Below are positions 48,440 through 58,181 of a stretch of DNA of 64,000 nucleotides, piece by piece. The notes below the pieces were generated by a model that did not search any database, was not told the DNA's origin, and was given only the letters and a program-made list of their open reading frames with translations. The translations under genes and the position numbers were made by a program. The DNA lies in contig AODO01000054.1 of the NCBI GenBank assembly GCA_000341795.1, positions 1-64,000 on the forward strand, in the 5' to 3' direction. The DNA is from Rhodococcus triatomae BKS 15-14. Lineage in GTDB: Bacteria; Actinomycetota; Actinomycetes; Mycobacteriales; Mycobacteriaceae. Position 1 is the stretch's first letter. Every line of letters starts with the position of its first letter.

Positions 48440-48831
48440 CCGACCACTCCTCGAACCGCGGCTACACGAACCCCGCCGCAACCTGCTGACGGCATCTGGT
48501 TCCGTTCGCGGGACCCGCGCTACGCGCGGCACCTGCCTAAACGACGAGCTTCGCATTCGCTCCCCCTGGAACGAGTAGCCGAACCGCAGTCCTTGCCACG
48601 CACCGGGAAACAGAGCCGGCGTCCATCCAACTGAGTAGCGCCGGAAGCTTGGTTGAATGGGAATGGGCGCGCGCGGCTTCTTGGTCTTCGCGTCCGACGG
48701 CACGGTGACTGCCTCAGCGCGAAGCAGCCCGCCCGTCGTGAACGACAAACGGTCAGCGCCGTTTCACACGACTACCCGGCACCCGCTACATCGTCCCGAC
48801 CTGCGCGTCACCTGGAGTATCTTGTTGATCC
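48440..48831. other. 392-bp region without a supported gene
   Basis: Lower GC than the core. A minus-strand open frame (48425-48748) contains the phrase GWTPALFPGAWQGLRFGYSF but has no clear ribosome binding site or recognisable homology, and it overlaps the terminator hairpin. I see no other structure. Probably decayed accessory DNA. Confidence 0.4.
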
Positions 48832-49122
48832 GTGTACATCAAGAATCAGGGCTATTGGGATGACCTCATCCACGAGGGGCGAATCCTGACCGAAACCGCG
48901 GAGGGAGAGCCTCGCGATCTAGTGGTCCCTCGCCACGAAGCCGACCGGGCTGCGGTCCGAAAGCTCGCGGAAGGATACAGAGCCTCGGTCTCCGACCGAC
49001 GAGATCGCGATCCGAATCGCCCTGAACATCAACTCCAAGACGTGATCGACGCATACCGGTGGACACACCCACACACGTCCCTCCTCACACCGAGGGGAAT
49101 CGGGCGCAGTCGCCCCCGCTGA
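48832..49122 (+). CDS. possible small protein (96 aa), unknown
   Basis: GTG 48832 opens a 96-codon frame (VYIKNQGYWDDLIHEGRILT, VVPRHEADRAAVRKLAEGYR). The first 70 residues read as plausible protein; the last part, approaching the rsmB end, is Arg/Pro-rich and may be read-through into spacer. TATCTT lies 8 nt upstream, consistent with a leaderless start. No family recognised. It could be a fragment of an acquired gene. Confidence 0.35.
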   Translation: MYIKNQGYWDDLIHEGRILTETAEGEPRDLVVPRHEADRAAVRKLAEGYRASVSDRRDRDPNRPEHQLQDVIDAYRWTHPHTSLLTPRGIGRSRPR

Positions 49123-49162
49123 CAGGCAGCCCACCGACACGACTGCTGCCCGTAGATCCCGC

Positions 49163-50638
49163 TCATTCCGGCTTGCGCAGCGCCGCCATGAACATCGCGT
49201 CGGTACCGTGCCGGTGCGGCCACAGCTGCACACCCTGCCCGGCACCGATGTTCGGGACGTTCAGCACGAAGTCTCGCGTGTCGAGCGCCTCGACCCCGTG
49301 GCGGCGGACGGCGTCCGCGACCACCGCGACGGTCTCCGAGAGGTGCGGGGAGCAGGTGGAGTAGAGCACGACGCCGCCGGGGCGGACCAGGTTGATCGCC
49401 GACGCCAGCAGTTCGCGCTGCAGGGCGACGAGTTCGGCGACATCGGTGGGTTTGCGCCGCCACCTGGCCTCGGGTCGGCGACGCAACGCGCCGAGTCCGG
49501 TGCAGGGTGCGTCGACGAGGATCCGGTCGTATCCCGGCGCCAGGCCAGGGTCACGACCGTCGGCGACGTGGACGTCGACGGGCAGCCCGCGGGTGGTCTT
49601 GCGCACGAGATCAGCGCGGTGTTCTGCGGGTTCGACGGCGTCCACCCGGGCACCCTCGATGTCGGCGACCGCGCCGAGCAGCGCGGCCTTGCCGCCCGGT
49701 CCCGCGCACAGGTCGAGCCAGCGGCCGCCGTCGGGTCCGAGCAGGGTGGCCCGGGTCAGTGCGAGCGCAACGAGCTGACTCCCCTCGTCCTGAACCGCCG
49801 CCAGGCCCTCCCGGACCGGTTCGAGCAGGCCCGGGTCGCCGCCGTCGAGATGGACGGCGTACGGCGAGTACGGTCCCTCCTCGCCGCCGGTGATCAACGC
49901 GAGTTCCTCCGCCGAGATCTCCCCCGGTCGGGCGACGAGGTGCACGGAGGGACGGGCGTCGTCCGCCGCGAGCACCTGTTCGAGTTCGGCGGCGTCGGGG
50001 CCGAGCGCGTCGGCGAACGCCTGCGCGATCCACACCGGATGCGCGTACCGGAACGAGAGGTGTCCGACCGGGTCACGGGTGGCGTCGGGCGCGAGCTGGG
50101 AGATCCACTCGTCCTCGGACTTCTCCGCAACGCGCCGCAGCACGGCGTTGACGAAACCGGCCCGGCCGCTGCCGAATTCGGTGCGCACCAGATCGACGGA
50201 GGTGTCGACCGCGGCATGCGACCCGATTCGGGTCCGCAGCAACTGGTAGGCACCGAGCCGGAGGACGTCGAGCAGTGGGCCGTCGATCTCCTCCACCGGA
50301 CGACCGGCGCCTGCTGAGATCACCGCGTCCAGCAGGCCCTGCGCCCGGCAGGCGCCGTAGGTCAGCTCGGTCGCGAGTGCCGCGTCGCGGCCGTCGATGC
50401 CGCGTTCGCGGAGCAGTGCGGGCAACACCAGGTTCGCGTACGAGTCGCGTTCGCGGACCGCCCGCAGCACGTCACGCGCCGCGAGCCGCGGCTTGTCCAC
50501 GCCCGCGCCGTCGGGCCGCTTGGCCTGACGCGGACGGTTGTTGGGTCGCCTGCTGTTCTGGTTCCCGGTGTTTCGGCCGGCGTTGTCGCCGCGAGGTCCC
50601 CCTCGGTTGCCACGGGACGGACGACGGGATTCGGTCAT
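49163..50638 (-). CDS. rsmB: 16S rRNA (cytosine-967-C5)-methyltransferase
   Basis: SAM-dependent RNA m5C methyltransferase (Fmu/RsmB), 491 aa. A basic, low-complexity N-terminal tail (about 1-55, Arg/Asn/Gly-rich) precedes a NusB-like RNA-binding domain ([19 protein letters not shown]). The methyltransferase domain has [17 protein letters not shown] (SAM binding), [18 protein letters not shown] and the catalytic Cys in [16 protein letters not shown] 50638 overlaps the fmt stop (ATGA). Last gene of def-fmt-rsmB, which is downstream of priA in related genomes. Confidence 0.95.
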   Translation of the reverse strand: MTESRRPSRGNRGGPRGDNAGRNTGNQNSRRPNNRPRQAKRPDGAGVDKPRLAARDVLRAVRERDSYANLVLPALLRERGIDGRDAALATELTYGACRAQGLLDAVISAGAGRPVEEIDGPLLDVLRLGAYQLLRTRIGSHAAVDTSVDLVRTEFGSGRAGFVNAVLRRVAEKSEDEWISQLAPDATRDPVGHLSFRYAHPVWIAQAFADALGPDAAELEQVLAADDARPSVHLVARPGEISAEELALITGGEEGPYSPYAVHLDGGDPGLLEPVREGLAAVQDEGSQLVALALTRATLLGPDGGRWLDLCAGPGGKAALLGAVADIEGARVDAVEPAEHRADLVRKTTRGLPVDVHVADGRDPGLAPGYDRILVDAPCTGLGALRRRPEARWRRKPTDVAELVALQRELLASAINLVRPGGVVLYSTCSPHLSETVAVVADAVRRHGVEALDTRDFVLNVPNIGAGQGVQLWPHRHGTDAMFMAALRKPE

Positions 50639-51567
50639 TGTGCACGCACCTCGGGGTCGAGGCGCGCGCCGCGCGCCCAATCTGCTGCCGCCATGAGCTT
50701 CTTTCCTTGCGGCTGAACCTGACTCAGCCGCACCGGCGTGGTGGCGGTGCCGACGTAGCAGCCGTCCTTGCGCACCAGGAACTGCCCCGGCTCGAGGGCC
50801 GCGTCCAGTTCCGCCACCGGGGTCACCGGCGCCACCTTCACCCGCAGGTCACCGACCTGCGTCCATGCTCCCGGCGCCGGCGTCACGGACCGGATGCGTC
50901 GATCGACGACCGCCGCCGGGAGTGTCCAGTCGACGCGGGCCGAGTCGACCGTCACCTTCGGGGCGTGCGAGACGCCGTCCTCGGACTGCGGGACGGCGTT
51001 CAGTGCGCCGTCCTCGATCCCGTCGAGCACCGACTCGAGCAGGAAGGCGCCACTCTCGGCGAGCCTGCCCAACAGTTCACCCGCCGTGTCGGTGTCACGG
51101 ATGCGTTCGGTGGCCACCCCGTACACCGGGCCGGTGTCGAGGCCTTCCTCGAGCCGGAACGCGCTGGCGCCGGTCATGTCGTCACCCGCGGCGATGGCGG
51201 CCTGCACCGGCGCGGCGCCCCGCCACGCGGGCAACAGCGAGAAGTGCAGGTTCACCCAGCCGAACTTCGGGACGTCGAGGACGGGCCGAGGCAGCAGCGC
51301 CCCGTACGCGACGACGGGAGCGCAGTCGGGGGCGAGTTCGGTGAGCCGGGCCAGGAAGTCGGGGTCGGACGCCCGCGTCGGGGTGAGGACCTCGATGCCG
51401 TGTTCGTCGGCCAGCAGGCCGACGGGCGACCGGGTGACCTTGCGGCCGCGTCCGGCGACGGCGTCGGGCCGTGTCACGACGGCGACGACCTCGTGGCGGG
51501 TGGACGCCAGCAGCCGGGCCAGCGACGGCACTGCGGGTTCGGGTGTACCGGCGAACACGATCCGCAT
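50635..51567 (-). CDS. fmt: methionyl-tRNA formyltransferase
   Basis: Formylates initiator Met-tRNA; 310 aa. The N-terminal catalytic domain has [18 protein letters not shown] and the SLLP loop in [19 protein letters not shown], with Asn, His and Asp ([18 protein letters not shown]) of the active site. The C-terminal tRNA-binding barrel follows from about residue 205. ATG 51567 is one base after the def stop (TGACATG), so the formylation and deformylation enzymes are made together. Confidence 0.96.
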   Translation of the reverse strand: MRIVFAGTPEPAVPSLARLLASTRHEVVAVVTRPDAVAGRGRKVTRSPVGLLADEHGIEVLTPTRASDPDFLARLTELAPDCAPVVAYGALLPRPVLDVPKFGWVNLHFSLLPAWRGAAPVQAAIAAGDDMTGASAFRLEEGLDTGPVYGVATERIRDTDTAGELLGRLAESGAFLLESVLDGIEDGALNAVPQSEDGVSHAPKVTVDSARVDWTLPAAVVDRRIRSVTPAPGAWTQVGDLRVKVAPVTPVAELDAALEPGQFLVRKDGCYVGTATTPVRLSQVQPQGKKLMAAADWARGARLDPEVRAQ

Positions 51568-51568
51568 G

Positions 51569-52081
51569 TCAGCGCACCCCCGCGTCCGCGCCGAACCAGT
51601 CGGCCTCGCGAAGCGTCCGCATCGCCGCCTTCCGGTCGGCCGGGTCCATCCGCGTCAGGAACAGCACCCCGTCGAGGTGGTCGGTCTCGTGCTGGACACA
51701 CCGGGCGAGGATCTCGCTGCACTCGAAGGACACCGGTTCGCCGCGCATGTCGACGCCGTGCACCCGGACGCTCATCGCCCGTCGGACGTCGGCGCGGATG
51801 CCGGGAATCGACAGGCAGCCTTCCGGTCCGACCTGCTCGTCCGTGCCCACGACCTCGTAGACCGGGTTCACGACGTGCCCGAACTCGCCGCCACAGTCGT
51901 AGGCGAACACCCGCAGCGACACGCCGATCTGGGGGGCGGCGATGCCGGCACCGCCGTGCTCGCGCATGGTGTCGACCAGGTCGGTGACCAGCTGTTCCAG
52001 CTCCGGGTCGAAGTCGACCACCTCGTCTGCACGCGTCCGCAGGACGGGATCGCCGAACAGGCGAACGGGCTGAACACTCAC
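51569..52081 (-). CDS. def: peptide deformylase
   Basis: Removes the formyl group from nascent protein N-termini; Fe/Zn metalloenzyme of 170 aa. The three signature motifs are present: [21 protein letters not shown] (metal-binding Cys) and [13 protein letters not shown] (HExxH-type, two metal-binding His and the catalytic Glu). GTG 52081 has GGGAG upstream. First gene of def-fmt-rsmB. Confidence 0.95.
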   Translation of the reverse strand: MSVQPVRLFGDPVLRTRADEVVDFDPELEQLVTDLVDTMREHGGAGIAAPQIGVSLRVFAYDCGGEFGHVVNPVYEVVGTDEQVGPEGCLSIPGIRADVRRAMSVRVHGVDMRGEPVSFECSEILARCVQHETDHLDGVLFLTRMDPADRKAAMRTLREADWFGADAGVR

Positions 52082-52178
52082 TGGGCTGCTCCCGAAATCG
52101 ATGACGCGGTCCAGGACATTCTAGGGAAGCGGTGCTCGGGTTCCGACCACGCGCGGCCGACCGTGTGAGCATGGCGAC

Positions 52179-52682
52179 ATGAACGACGACAGAATCGAAG
52201 TCCGGCGACTGATCCCCGCAGCGCCGGATCGCGTGTTCGCGGTCCTGCGCGACCCGCAAGGACATGTGGCGATCGACGCCTCCGGCATGCTCATGGACGC
52301 CGACGGCGACCCCGTGGCCGCCGTGGGGGACAGTTTCGTCGTGCACATGGATCGCGAGGCGCTGGGTGACCTGCCGCTCGGCCACTACGACGTCACCGTC
52401 ACGATCGCGACCTACGTTCCCGACAGGGAGATCGCCTGGACGATCCTCGGCCGAATCCGACCGCAGATCGGCCACGTCTACGGCTATCGACTCGAGCCGG
52501 CCGACGGCGGCACCCTCGTCACCTCGTACTACGACTGGTCGAACATTCATCCCCAGTGGCGCGAGGCCGGGATCTTCCCCGTCGTCCCGGAGAGTTCCCT
52601 GCGAGCGACGCTGGGCGTCCTCGACCGCACCGTCCGGCGGGGGTACCCGCGGGCGGCCGCCACGGGGGCGCCCGCCGACTGA
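52179..52682 (+). CDS. SRPBCC/polyketide-cyclase-like protein
   Basis: A 167-aa protein of the START/SRPBCC fold with a large ligand cavity. Typical START strands are IEVRRLIPAAPDRVFAVLRD at the start, HYDVTVTIATYVPDREIAWT, and GYRLEPADGGTLVTSYYDWS, followed by the long C-terminal helix. The family binds lipids or aromatic metabolites. ATG 52179 has no strong ribosome binding site. It is divergent from def and converges with the lipase gene with a 12-nt gap. Confidence 0.8.
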   Translation: MNDDRIEVRRLIPAAPDRVFAVLRDPQGHVAIDASGMLMDADGDPVAAVGDSFVVHMDREALGDLPLGHYDVTVTIATYVPDREIAWTILGRIRPQIGHVYGYRLEPADGGTLVTSYYDWSNIHPQWREAGIFPVVPESSLRATLGVLDRTVRRGYPRAAATGAPAD

Positions 52683-52694
52683 CCGGTCCGGCGG

Positions 52695-53687
52695 TCAGCT
52701 CCCGATCATTCCGATCAACCCGGTACCGAGCGGCACGCGGGTGCACACGGGGTCGGACGCCCTCGGGTCGAGCACCTGCAGGGTCAGTCCGATCGTGTAC
52801 TCGTCGTAGACCATGTTCATGTGGCCGGTCATGTTCTGCGGGCAGCGGTCCTGGATGAGGATGTTCGTCGCGCCCGGACCGCGGAGGGCGATGTTCGTGT
52901 ACGGCTGGATCATCTCGTCGTAGCGCGTGCCGATGGTCGTGTACGAGACGCCGGGAACGGTGTCACCGTCCGCGTTGAGCGCGGCGAGGAAGTCGGAGCC
53001 CTCGGCCTGCTGGGCGACAGCCACGGTGGTGAAGAGGCTCACCAGGTCACGTCCCCCGGGGATCGCGTCGGCGGCGGGCACGAGTCCGTAGAAGACGCCA
53101 CCGTAGCTGGGTGACGCGAGCCCGATCCACTGGTCGACGACCCCCGCGCCACCGAGTTCGGCGATGAAGTAGCGCGTCACCGTCGCGCCCTGGGAGAACC
53201 CCACGAGGTCGACCTTCGCGGCACCGGTTTCGCGTAGCACGCGCCCGACGAAGCCGGCGACCTGCTCACCGCTGACGTACATGTCCTCGGTGCCGAAGGT
53301 GGTGGCACCGGGAGCCCCGCCGAAGTCGACGGCGAAGACGCAGTACCCGGCGTCGTGCAGTCGGGGCGCGATCGCCGCCCAGTCCGAGTAGCTGCTGGAG
53401 TCGCTGCCGTGAGCGAGAACGACCGGTCGAGGATGCTTGGCGGTGGGGCGGCACCCGAAGTCGTTGGTGCCGGGCGGAACGCTGCCGGGGTGGGCTTCCG
53501 CGTAGACCTTCGCCTCGGCGTGCGTGAACTGCACGGGCCCCGGCAGTGCGGGAATCACCGACACCGACACCGGATCGGACGCGACGGACCCCGCGCCACC
53601 CGGAGCGGCACCCGCCGCCGCGGTCGTCATCGAGACGACCAGCGTCGCTCCGGCGACCGCGGCCGCCACCACTTCCCCGACCCTCAT
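52695..53687 (-). CDS. secreted triacylglycerol lipase, alpha/beta hydrolase (Lipase_2/EstA type)
   Basis: A 330-aa exported lipase. Signal peptide at about 1-27 (VVAAAVAGATLVVSMTTAAA, cleavage after GAA). The oxyanion region PRPVVLAHGSDSSSYSDWAA and the nucleophile elbow VDLVGFSQGATVTRYF (catalytic Ser in GFSQG, about residue 167) are clear. Asp in TIGTRYDEMIQPY and His in NMTGHMNMVYDE complete a likely triad. Cysteine pairs (FGCRP, GYCVF, DRCPQ, DPVCTR) suit an extracellular protein. ATG 53687 has GGGGAG 7 nt upstream. Confidence 0.87.
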   Translation of the reverse strand: MRVGEVVAAAVAGATLVVSMTTAAAGAAPGGAGSVASDPVSVSVIPALPGPVQFTHAEAKVYAEAHPGSVPPGTNDFGCRPTAKHPRPVVLAHGSDSSSYSDWAAIAPRLHDAGYCVFAVDFGGAPGATTFGTEDMYVSGEQVAGFVGRVLRETGAAKVDLVGFSQGATVTRYFIAELGGAGVVDQWIGLASPSYGGVFYGLVPAADAIPGGRDLVSLFTTVAVAQQAEGSDFLAALNADGDTVPGVSYTTIGTRYDEMIQPYTNIALRGPGATNILIQDRCPQNMTGHMNMVYDEYTIGLTLQVLDPRASDPVCTRVPLGTGLIGMIGS

Positions 53688-53748
53688 GGCGTTCTCCCCG
53701 ACCGACGTGAACCAGGTTCATCATGTTCTCAGGTGAACGGGAAGTCCG

Positions 53749-54576
53749 TCACTGTTCGGCGTCAGAATCGCCGGTGGCGTCGCCGGTCCCAGCCGGTTCG
53801 TCCGCGAGAACCCGGTAGATCGCACGCCGAGCCTCGGTCAGCACCTCGCCCGCGGCCCTCGCCTGATCGGGGGTGCCGACGGACGCGACCTGCCGGACCG
53901 CTCCGGTCAGTTGGTTCATCAGGGCGCGCAGTTCCTGCGCGGGCCTGCCGACGGAGGCGCTGATCTCGTCCCAGGGGTTGCCGAGTTCGTCGTGATGCTC
54001 CTCGACGTAGGTGACTCCGGCCTCGGTGAGCCGGGCGGTCTTTCGGCCGTCGACCTTCTCGATGAGGACGAGGCCCTCGTCCTCGAGTTGAGCGAGTGCC
54101 GGGTAGATCGATCCGGGACTCGGCTTCCAGACGCCGTTGCTGCGTTCGGCGATCCGCTGGATCAGCTCGTAGCCGTGCATCGGCTGCTCACCGAGCAGTA
54201 GCAACACCGCAGCCCGGACATCGCCCCGACGCCCGCGGCCTCCGCGGCCCCGGCCGCGTCCGACCGGGCTGCCGGGTCCCCCGTGCGGACCGCGTCCGCG
54301 GCCGGGCACGAAATCGCCTCGCGGCACGAAGGTGCCTCGCGGACCGTAGTCGCCACGGGGACCGTAGTCGCCTCGGGGACCGTAGCTCCCGCGGGGACCG
54401 TAGCTCCCGCGGGGACCGACATCTTGGCCGGCACCGAATCCGGTTGTACCGGAACCGGACTCGTCCGGACCGAACCCGTCTGCTCGCCCGCCGTGATCAC
54501 GGCGGCCGTCACGACCGACGCGACCGGGCCGTCGGCCACGTCCCCGCCGATCGAAATCTCGTTGGAAGTTCTCCAT
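53749..54576 (-). CDS. PadR-family regulator with Arg-Gly repeat N-terminal tail
   Basis: A 275-aa transcription factor. Residues about 115-200 are the PadR winged helix (DVRAAVLLLLGEQPMHGYEL, KPSPGSIYPALAQLEDEGLV, GRKTARLTEAG), followed by a helical dimerisation part. The first 115 residues are low complexity: Arg/Gly/Asp-rich, with six tandem six-residue repeats of the form YGPRGD/S. Such a tail is unusual for PadR and may bind nucleic acid or drive condensation. ATG 54576 has AGAGG 8 nt upstream. A 12-bp palindrome 70 bp upstream is the likely autoregulatory site. Confidence 0.85.
   Translation of the reverse strand: MENFQRDFDRRGRGRRPGRVGRDGRRDHGGRADGFGPDESGSGTTGFGAGQDVGPRGSYGPRGSYGPRGDYGPRGDYGPRGTFVPRGDFVPGRGRGPHGGPGSPVGRGRGRGGRGRRGDVRAAVLLLLGEQPMHGYELIQRIAERSNGVWKPSPGSIYPALAQLEDEGLVLIEKVDGRKTARLTEAGVTYVEEHHDELGNPWDEISASVGRPAQELRALMNQLTGAVRQVASVGTPDQARAAGEVLTEARRAIYRVLADEPAGTGDATGDSDAEQ
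54311..54419. repeat. 18-bp tandem repeat inside the padR-type gene
   Basis: About six units of 18 bp, with the core GGACCGTAG followed by TCG/CTCCCGCGG-type variants, encode the YGPRGD/S peptide repeats. The four central units are nearly identical, so copy number is likely to vary between strains. Confidence 0.8.
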
Positions 54577-54646
54577 GACGTTTTCCTCTCGTCGCAGAAC
54601 CGTGAGGCGCGTGTTCGCCTCGTTGCCGGCCCTGTCGATACGCTCA

Positions 54647-54658
54647 ACGATATATCGT
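54647..54658. promoter_or_regulatory. 12-bp palindrome, probable PadR operator
   Basis: ACGATATATCGT is a perfect AT-centred palindrome in otherwise GC-rich DNA, 70 bp upstream of the PadR-type start codon. Its TATATC core on the minus strand could also contribute to the -10 element, giving simple autorepression. Confidence 0.55.
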
Positions 54659-54805
54659 CAATAGCTCGACTTCAACCCCTCGGAGTACGAGCCGCCGCGG
54701 GAATCGAGGGGAGGCGGCCTCACACGGGCCGCGCGGATGCCGACAGGTCCCGTACACCCAGATGCGTCACGAACTCCACATCGGCCTGGCCCAAAGCCCG
54801 AACGA

Positions 54806-54831
54806 CCCGGCGGGGCGGGAGCCCGCCCGGG
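54806..54831. terminator. possible terminator downstream of priA
   Basis: GGGCGGG (54813-54819) pairs with CCCGCCC (54822-54828), extended by outer CCC/GGG with a small bulge. It lies about 50 nt past the priA stop on the minus strand. The two-base loop makes the inner fold imperfect. Confidence 0.4.
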
Positions 54832-54882
54832 TACCGCGGTCACGCGCTCCGCGCCACGCACACGTCCGGAGGAGCGGTGCCG

Positions 54883-56898
54883 TCAGCCGATGCGGAGCGG
54901 ATCGATCTGCACACGGAGCGGACCGGGCTCCTTGCGGGCCGCCCGGCCCGACTGTGCCTCGCGCAGCGCGCGCGACAGCGCCGCGCCCGACTCCCGCGGC
55001 ACGCGCACCAGCATCCGTTCGACCTCGTCGGGTTCGGGATCCTCGCCGCCGAACGGCACCCGCTCCCCCGGCGGCAGCGGTACAGGACCGAGCAGTTCGG
55101 CCTCCGCGGGCAACGCCGCCGCGCCGAGCAGCGCGTCGATCGCTGAGCGGGTGCCGTCCACCGCGGCCATGTGGACGGTCGGCGGGAAGTGCACCTCGGC
55201 GCGTTGCGCGAGCTGGGACTGCGCCGCCCCCACCGGATCCCAACGCACCAGCGCCTGCACCACGGGTATGCCCGAATCCGCGACGACGACCACCCGGCCA
55301 CCGTCCGCTGCCGCCCGCACCAGCGCGCCCGCGGTCATCCAGCGCCGGAGCGTCTCCTCCTCCGCACGCAGGTCGGCACGTCCCAGCAGTGCCCAGCCGT
55401 CGAGCAGCAACGCGGCCCCGTAGCCGCCGGGCATCACCGGCTCCGCCCCGACTGTCGAGACGACGAGGGCCGGTCCGGGTGCGACGTCTCGCAACACCTC
55501 ACCCCCGCCGGAGGTCCGCACCGGGACGCCGGGAAACGCGCGCCCGAGTTCCTCCGCGGTACGGCCCGCACCGACGACCACCGCGCGCAACTGTCGCGAC
55601 CCACAGACGTTGCACCGATGCGTCGCGTCGGCGACACCACACCACCGGCAACTGGGAGTACCCGCCCCGTCGGGCCCCGCCGCCGACGGCAACGACAGCG
55701 GACCGTTGCAGCGGCGACAGCGAGCGGGTGCCCGGCACTTCCCGCAGGCGAGTGAGGGCACGTAGCCTCGGCGCGGAACCTGAACCAGCACACCGTTGCC
55801 CGCCGCGAGAGCCTCCCGAGCAGCACTGAACGCGATCCCCGGCAGTCTCGCCGCCCTGGCGCCGGGATCCCTGGCGAGGGCGTGATCACTGTCGGCGAGC
55901 GCCACCACGTGCGGCGCCCGCGACCGCACCACCGGGCGGTCCGCGACGAGGTCGCTCGCCCACCCCGAATCGACCAGGGCCTGCGCCTCGACCGTGCGCG
56001 AATGCGACCCGACGACGGCGGCGGCACCGGTCCCGTGTGCCCGCAGCAACGCGACCTCGCGGGCGTGCGGGTAGGGCGCTCGAGGTTCGGCGTGCAGGTC
56101 GTCTCCGTCGTCCCAGACCACGATCAGGCCCAGGTCGGGGACCGGCGCGAACACCGAGGCACGGGTGCCGACGACCACCGTGGCAGTGCCACGCAGGGCT
56201 GCCAGCCAGCGTCGATACCGCATCGCGGGACCGAGGCCCGCGGCGAGGGGAACGACCAGGTCCTCACCGAGGACGGCCGCGCCGGCCGCGGCGACACGGT
56301 CGAGGTCCTTCTGGTCCGGAACGACGATCACGGTCGACCGTCCGTTACGCGCCACCACCGCGGCGAGCTCGGCGAGCCGGGTCGGCCAGTCCTCCCCGGG
56401 GAGCGCCTGCCAGACGGCGCGCGGCGACCGGCCGTTGATCAGCGCGGACACGAAGCTGTCACCGTAGCGATAGGCGGACCATGCCGACACGTCCGGTTCC
56501 TCGGGCGGGGGCGCCGCGTCCGGCGCCTGCTCGGCCTCGACCCGCGCATGGCGCGGCGGCACGGCCAGGCGCAGCACGTCCGCTCGCGTCCCGGCGTACC
56601 GGGCGGCCACGGCGTCGACCAGCCTCGCCACCTCGGGGGTCAGCACCGGTTCCGACGACACCACGCGTTCGAGCCAGCCCAGCTTGCCGGGATGTTCACT
56701 CGTGTCGATGCGGTCGAGCAGGAACCCGTCGACCAGACGTCCCGAGAACCGGATCCGCACCCGAACGCCGGGCCGGGCCTGTTCGTCGAGTTCGACCGGA
56801 ACCAGGTAGTCGAACTCCCGGTCCAGGTGCGCCACCTGCAGGATCGGCAGCACCCGCGCGACCGGCAGGGTGGGCGCCGCCTCGCGGGCGGCCGTCAC
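54883..56898 (-). CDS. priA: primosomal protein N' (PriA), actinobacterial type without helicase motifs
   Basis: Replication-restart protein homologue, 671 aa. The N-terminal DNA-binding part is well conserved (ARVLPILQVAHLDREFDYLV, GVRVRIRFSGRLVDGFLLDR). The zinc-binding cysteines are present in CGKCRAPARCRRC, CRWCG and CNVCG. The ATPase signatures are not: where E. coli has GVTGSGKT this protein reads ALINGRSPRAVWQAL, and the DEAH box is WDDGDD. Actinobacterial PriA proteins share this loss. The start is uncertain: GTG 56898 gives VTAAREAAPTLPVARVLPIL; GTG 56922, eight codons earlier, is also possible. It follows metK. Confidence 0.88.
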   Translation of the reverse strand: MTAAREAAPTLPVARVLPILQVAHLDREFDYLVPVELDEQARPGVRVRIRFSGRLVDGFLLDRIDTSEHPGKLGWLERVVSSEPVLTPEVARLVDAVAARYAGTRADVLRLAVPPRHARVEAEQAPDAAPPPEEPDVSAWSAYRYGDSFVSALINGRSPRAVWQALPGEDWPTRLAELAAVVARNGRSTVIVVPDQKDLDRVAAAGAAVLGEDLVVPLAAGLGPAMRYRRWLAALRGTATVVVGTRASVFAPVPDLGLIVVWDDGDDLHAEPRAPYPHAREVALLRAHGTGAAAVVGSHSRTVEAQALVDSGWASDLVADRPVVRSRAPHVVALADSDHALARDPGARAARLPGIAFSAAREALAAGNGVLVQVPRRGYVPSLACGKCRAPARCRRCNGPLSLPSAAGPDGAGTPSCRWCGVADATHRCNVCGSRQLRAVVVGAGRTAEELGRAFPGVPVRTSGGGEVLRDVAPGPALVVSTVGAEPVMPGGYGAALLLDGWALLGRADLRAEEETLRRWMTAGALVRAAADGGRVVVVADSGIPVVQALVRWDPVGAAQSQLAQRAEVHFPPTVHMAAVDGTRSAIDALLGAAALPAEAELLGPVPLPPGERVPFGGEDPEPDEVERMLVRVPRESGAALSRALREAQSGRAARKEPGPLRVQIDPLRIG

Positions 56899-56966
56899 GC
56901 GACCCACCGACCCGAACGACACGAGCCGCCCACCGACGACGGTGAGCGGCTCGGCCGGTGGATCAC

Positions 56967-58181
56967 CTAGAGCCCGGCGGCCGCGCGCAGCTTCTCGGCG
57001 CGGTCCGTGTGCTCCCACGGCAGGTCGATGTCGGTGCGACCGAAGTGGCCGTACGCCGCCGTCTTGGCGTAGATCGGGCGCAACAGGTCGAGGTCGCGGA
57101 TGATCGCGCCGGGACGCAGGTCGAAGATCTCGGAGATCGCCGACTGGATGCGGGCGGGATCGGTCTTCTCGGTGCCGAACGTCTCGACGAAGAGGCCGAC
57201 CGGGGCTGCCTTGCCGATGGCGTACGCGACCTGCACCTCGATGCGGTCCGCGAGACCGGCCGCGACCGCGTTCTTCGCGACCCACCGCATCGCGTACGCG
57301 GCGGAACGGTCCACCTTCGACGGATCCTTGCCGGAGAAGGCGCCGCCGCCGTGACGGGCCATGCCGCCGTAGGTGTCGACGATGATCTTGCGGCCGGTCA
57401 GTCCCGCGTCACCCATCGGGCCACCGAGGACGAACTTGCCGGTCGGGTTGACGAGCAGGCGGACGTCGGAGGTGTCCAGGGCGGGCACGTCGATGTCGGC
57501 GAGCACCGAGCCGAGCACCTTCTCCCGGATGTCCGGGGTGAGCAGGTTGTCGAGGTCGATGTCCGCGGCGTGCTGGGTGGACACGACGACGGTGTCGAGG
57601 CGGACGGCCCTGTCGCCGTCGTACTCGATGGTGACCTGGGTCTTGCCGTCCGGACGCAGGTAGGGCAGGACGCCGGTCTTGCGGACCTCGGTGAGGCGCC
57701 GCGAGAGCCGGTGCGCGAGCGCGATCGGCAGCGGCATGAGTTCCGGGGTGTCGGTGCAGGCGTATCCGAACATCAGGCCCTGGTCGCCGGCGCCCTGACG
57801 GTCGATGTCGTCGTCGGAGCTGCCCTCGACGCGCGCCTCGTGCGAGTGGTCGACGCCCTGCGCGATCTCCGGCGACTGCGCGCCGATCGCGATGTTGACG
57901 CCGCACGAGTTCCCGTCGAAGCCCTTTGCGGACGAGTCGTAGCCGATCTCGAGGATCTTCTCTCGAACGATCGTCGGGATGTCGGCGTACGCCGACGTGG
58001 TGACCTCACCCGCGACGTGGACCTGTCCGGTCGTCACCAGCGTCTCGACGGCGACGCGGCTGCGGGGATCCTGCGCGAGCAGTGCGTCGAGTACGGAGTC
58101 GCTGATCGCGTCACAGATCTTGTCCGGGTGCCCTTCGGTCACAGACTCGCTGGTGAATAGCCGACTACCGGACTTGCTCAC
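56967..58181 (-). CDS. metK: S-adenosylmethionine synthetase
   Basis: Makes S-adenosylmethionine from methionine and ATP; 404 aa. Conserved parts are [20 protein letters not shown] at the start (ATP/Mg binding), [16 protein letters not shown], and [19 protein letters not shown] with the phosphate loop. GTG 58181 has AGAGGGAG 6 nt upstream. The 114-bp leader up to coaBC contains TAATGT at about 58220 as a possible -10; I see no SAM riboswitch fold. Also the methyl supply for RsmB-type enzymes nearby, though without a direct link. Confidence 0.96.
   Translation of the reverse strand: MSKSGSRLFTSESVTEGHPDKICDAISDSVLDALLAQDPRSRVAVETLVTTGQVHVAGEVTTSAYADIPTIVREKILEIGYDSSAKGFDGNSCGVNIAIGAQSPEIAQGVDHSHEARVEGSSDDDIDRQGAGDQGLMFGYACTDTPELMPLPIALAHRLSRRLTEVRKTGVLPYLRPDGKTQVTIEYDGDRAVRLDTVVVSTQHAADIDLDNLLTPDIREKVLGSVLADIDVPALDTSDVRLLVNPTGKFVLGGPMGDAGLTGRKIIVDTYGGMARHGGGAFSGKDPSKVDRSAAYAMRWVAKNAVAAGLADRIEVQVAYAIGKAAPVGLFVETFGTEKTDPARIQSAISEIFDLRPGAIIRDLDLLRPIYAKTAAYGHFGRTDIDLPWEHTDRAEKLRAAAGL

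Larger units (their letters stand above)
54577..54882. other. 306-bp region between padR-type gene and priA
   Basis: It carries the leader and promoter of the PadR-type gene, the palindrome at 54647-54658 and a GC-rich hairpin near the priA 3' end. No gene is supported; open frames here are Arg/Pro-rich shadows. Confidence 0.55.

Noticed and set aside
48425-48748. Minus-strand frame containing GWTPALFPGAWQGLRFGYSF
   Set aside because: Overlaps a terminator hairpin, lacks a ribosome binding site and recognisable homology; kept only as a note in the description of the gap.
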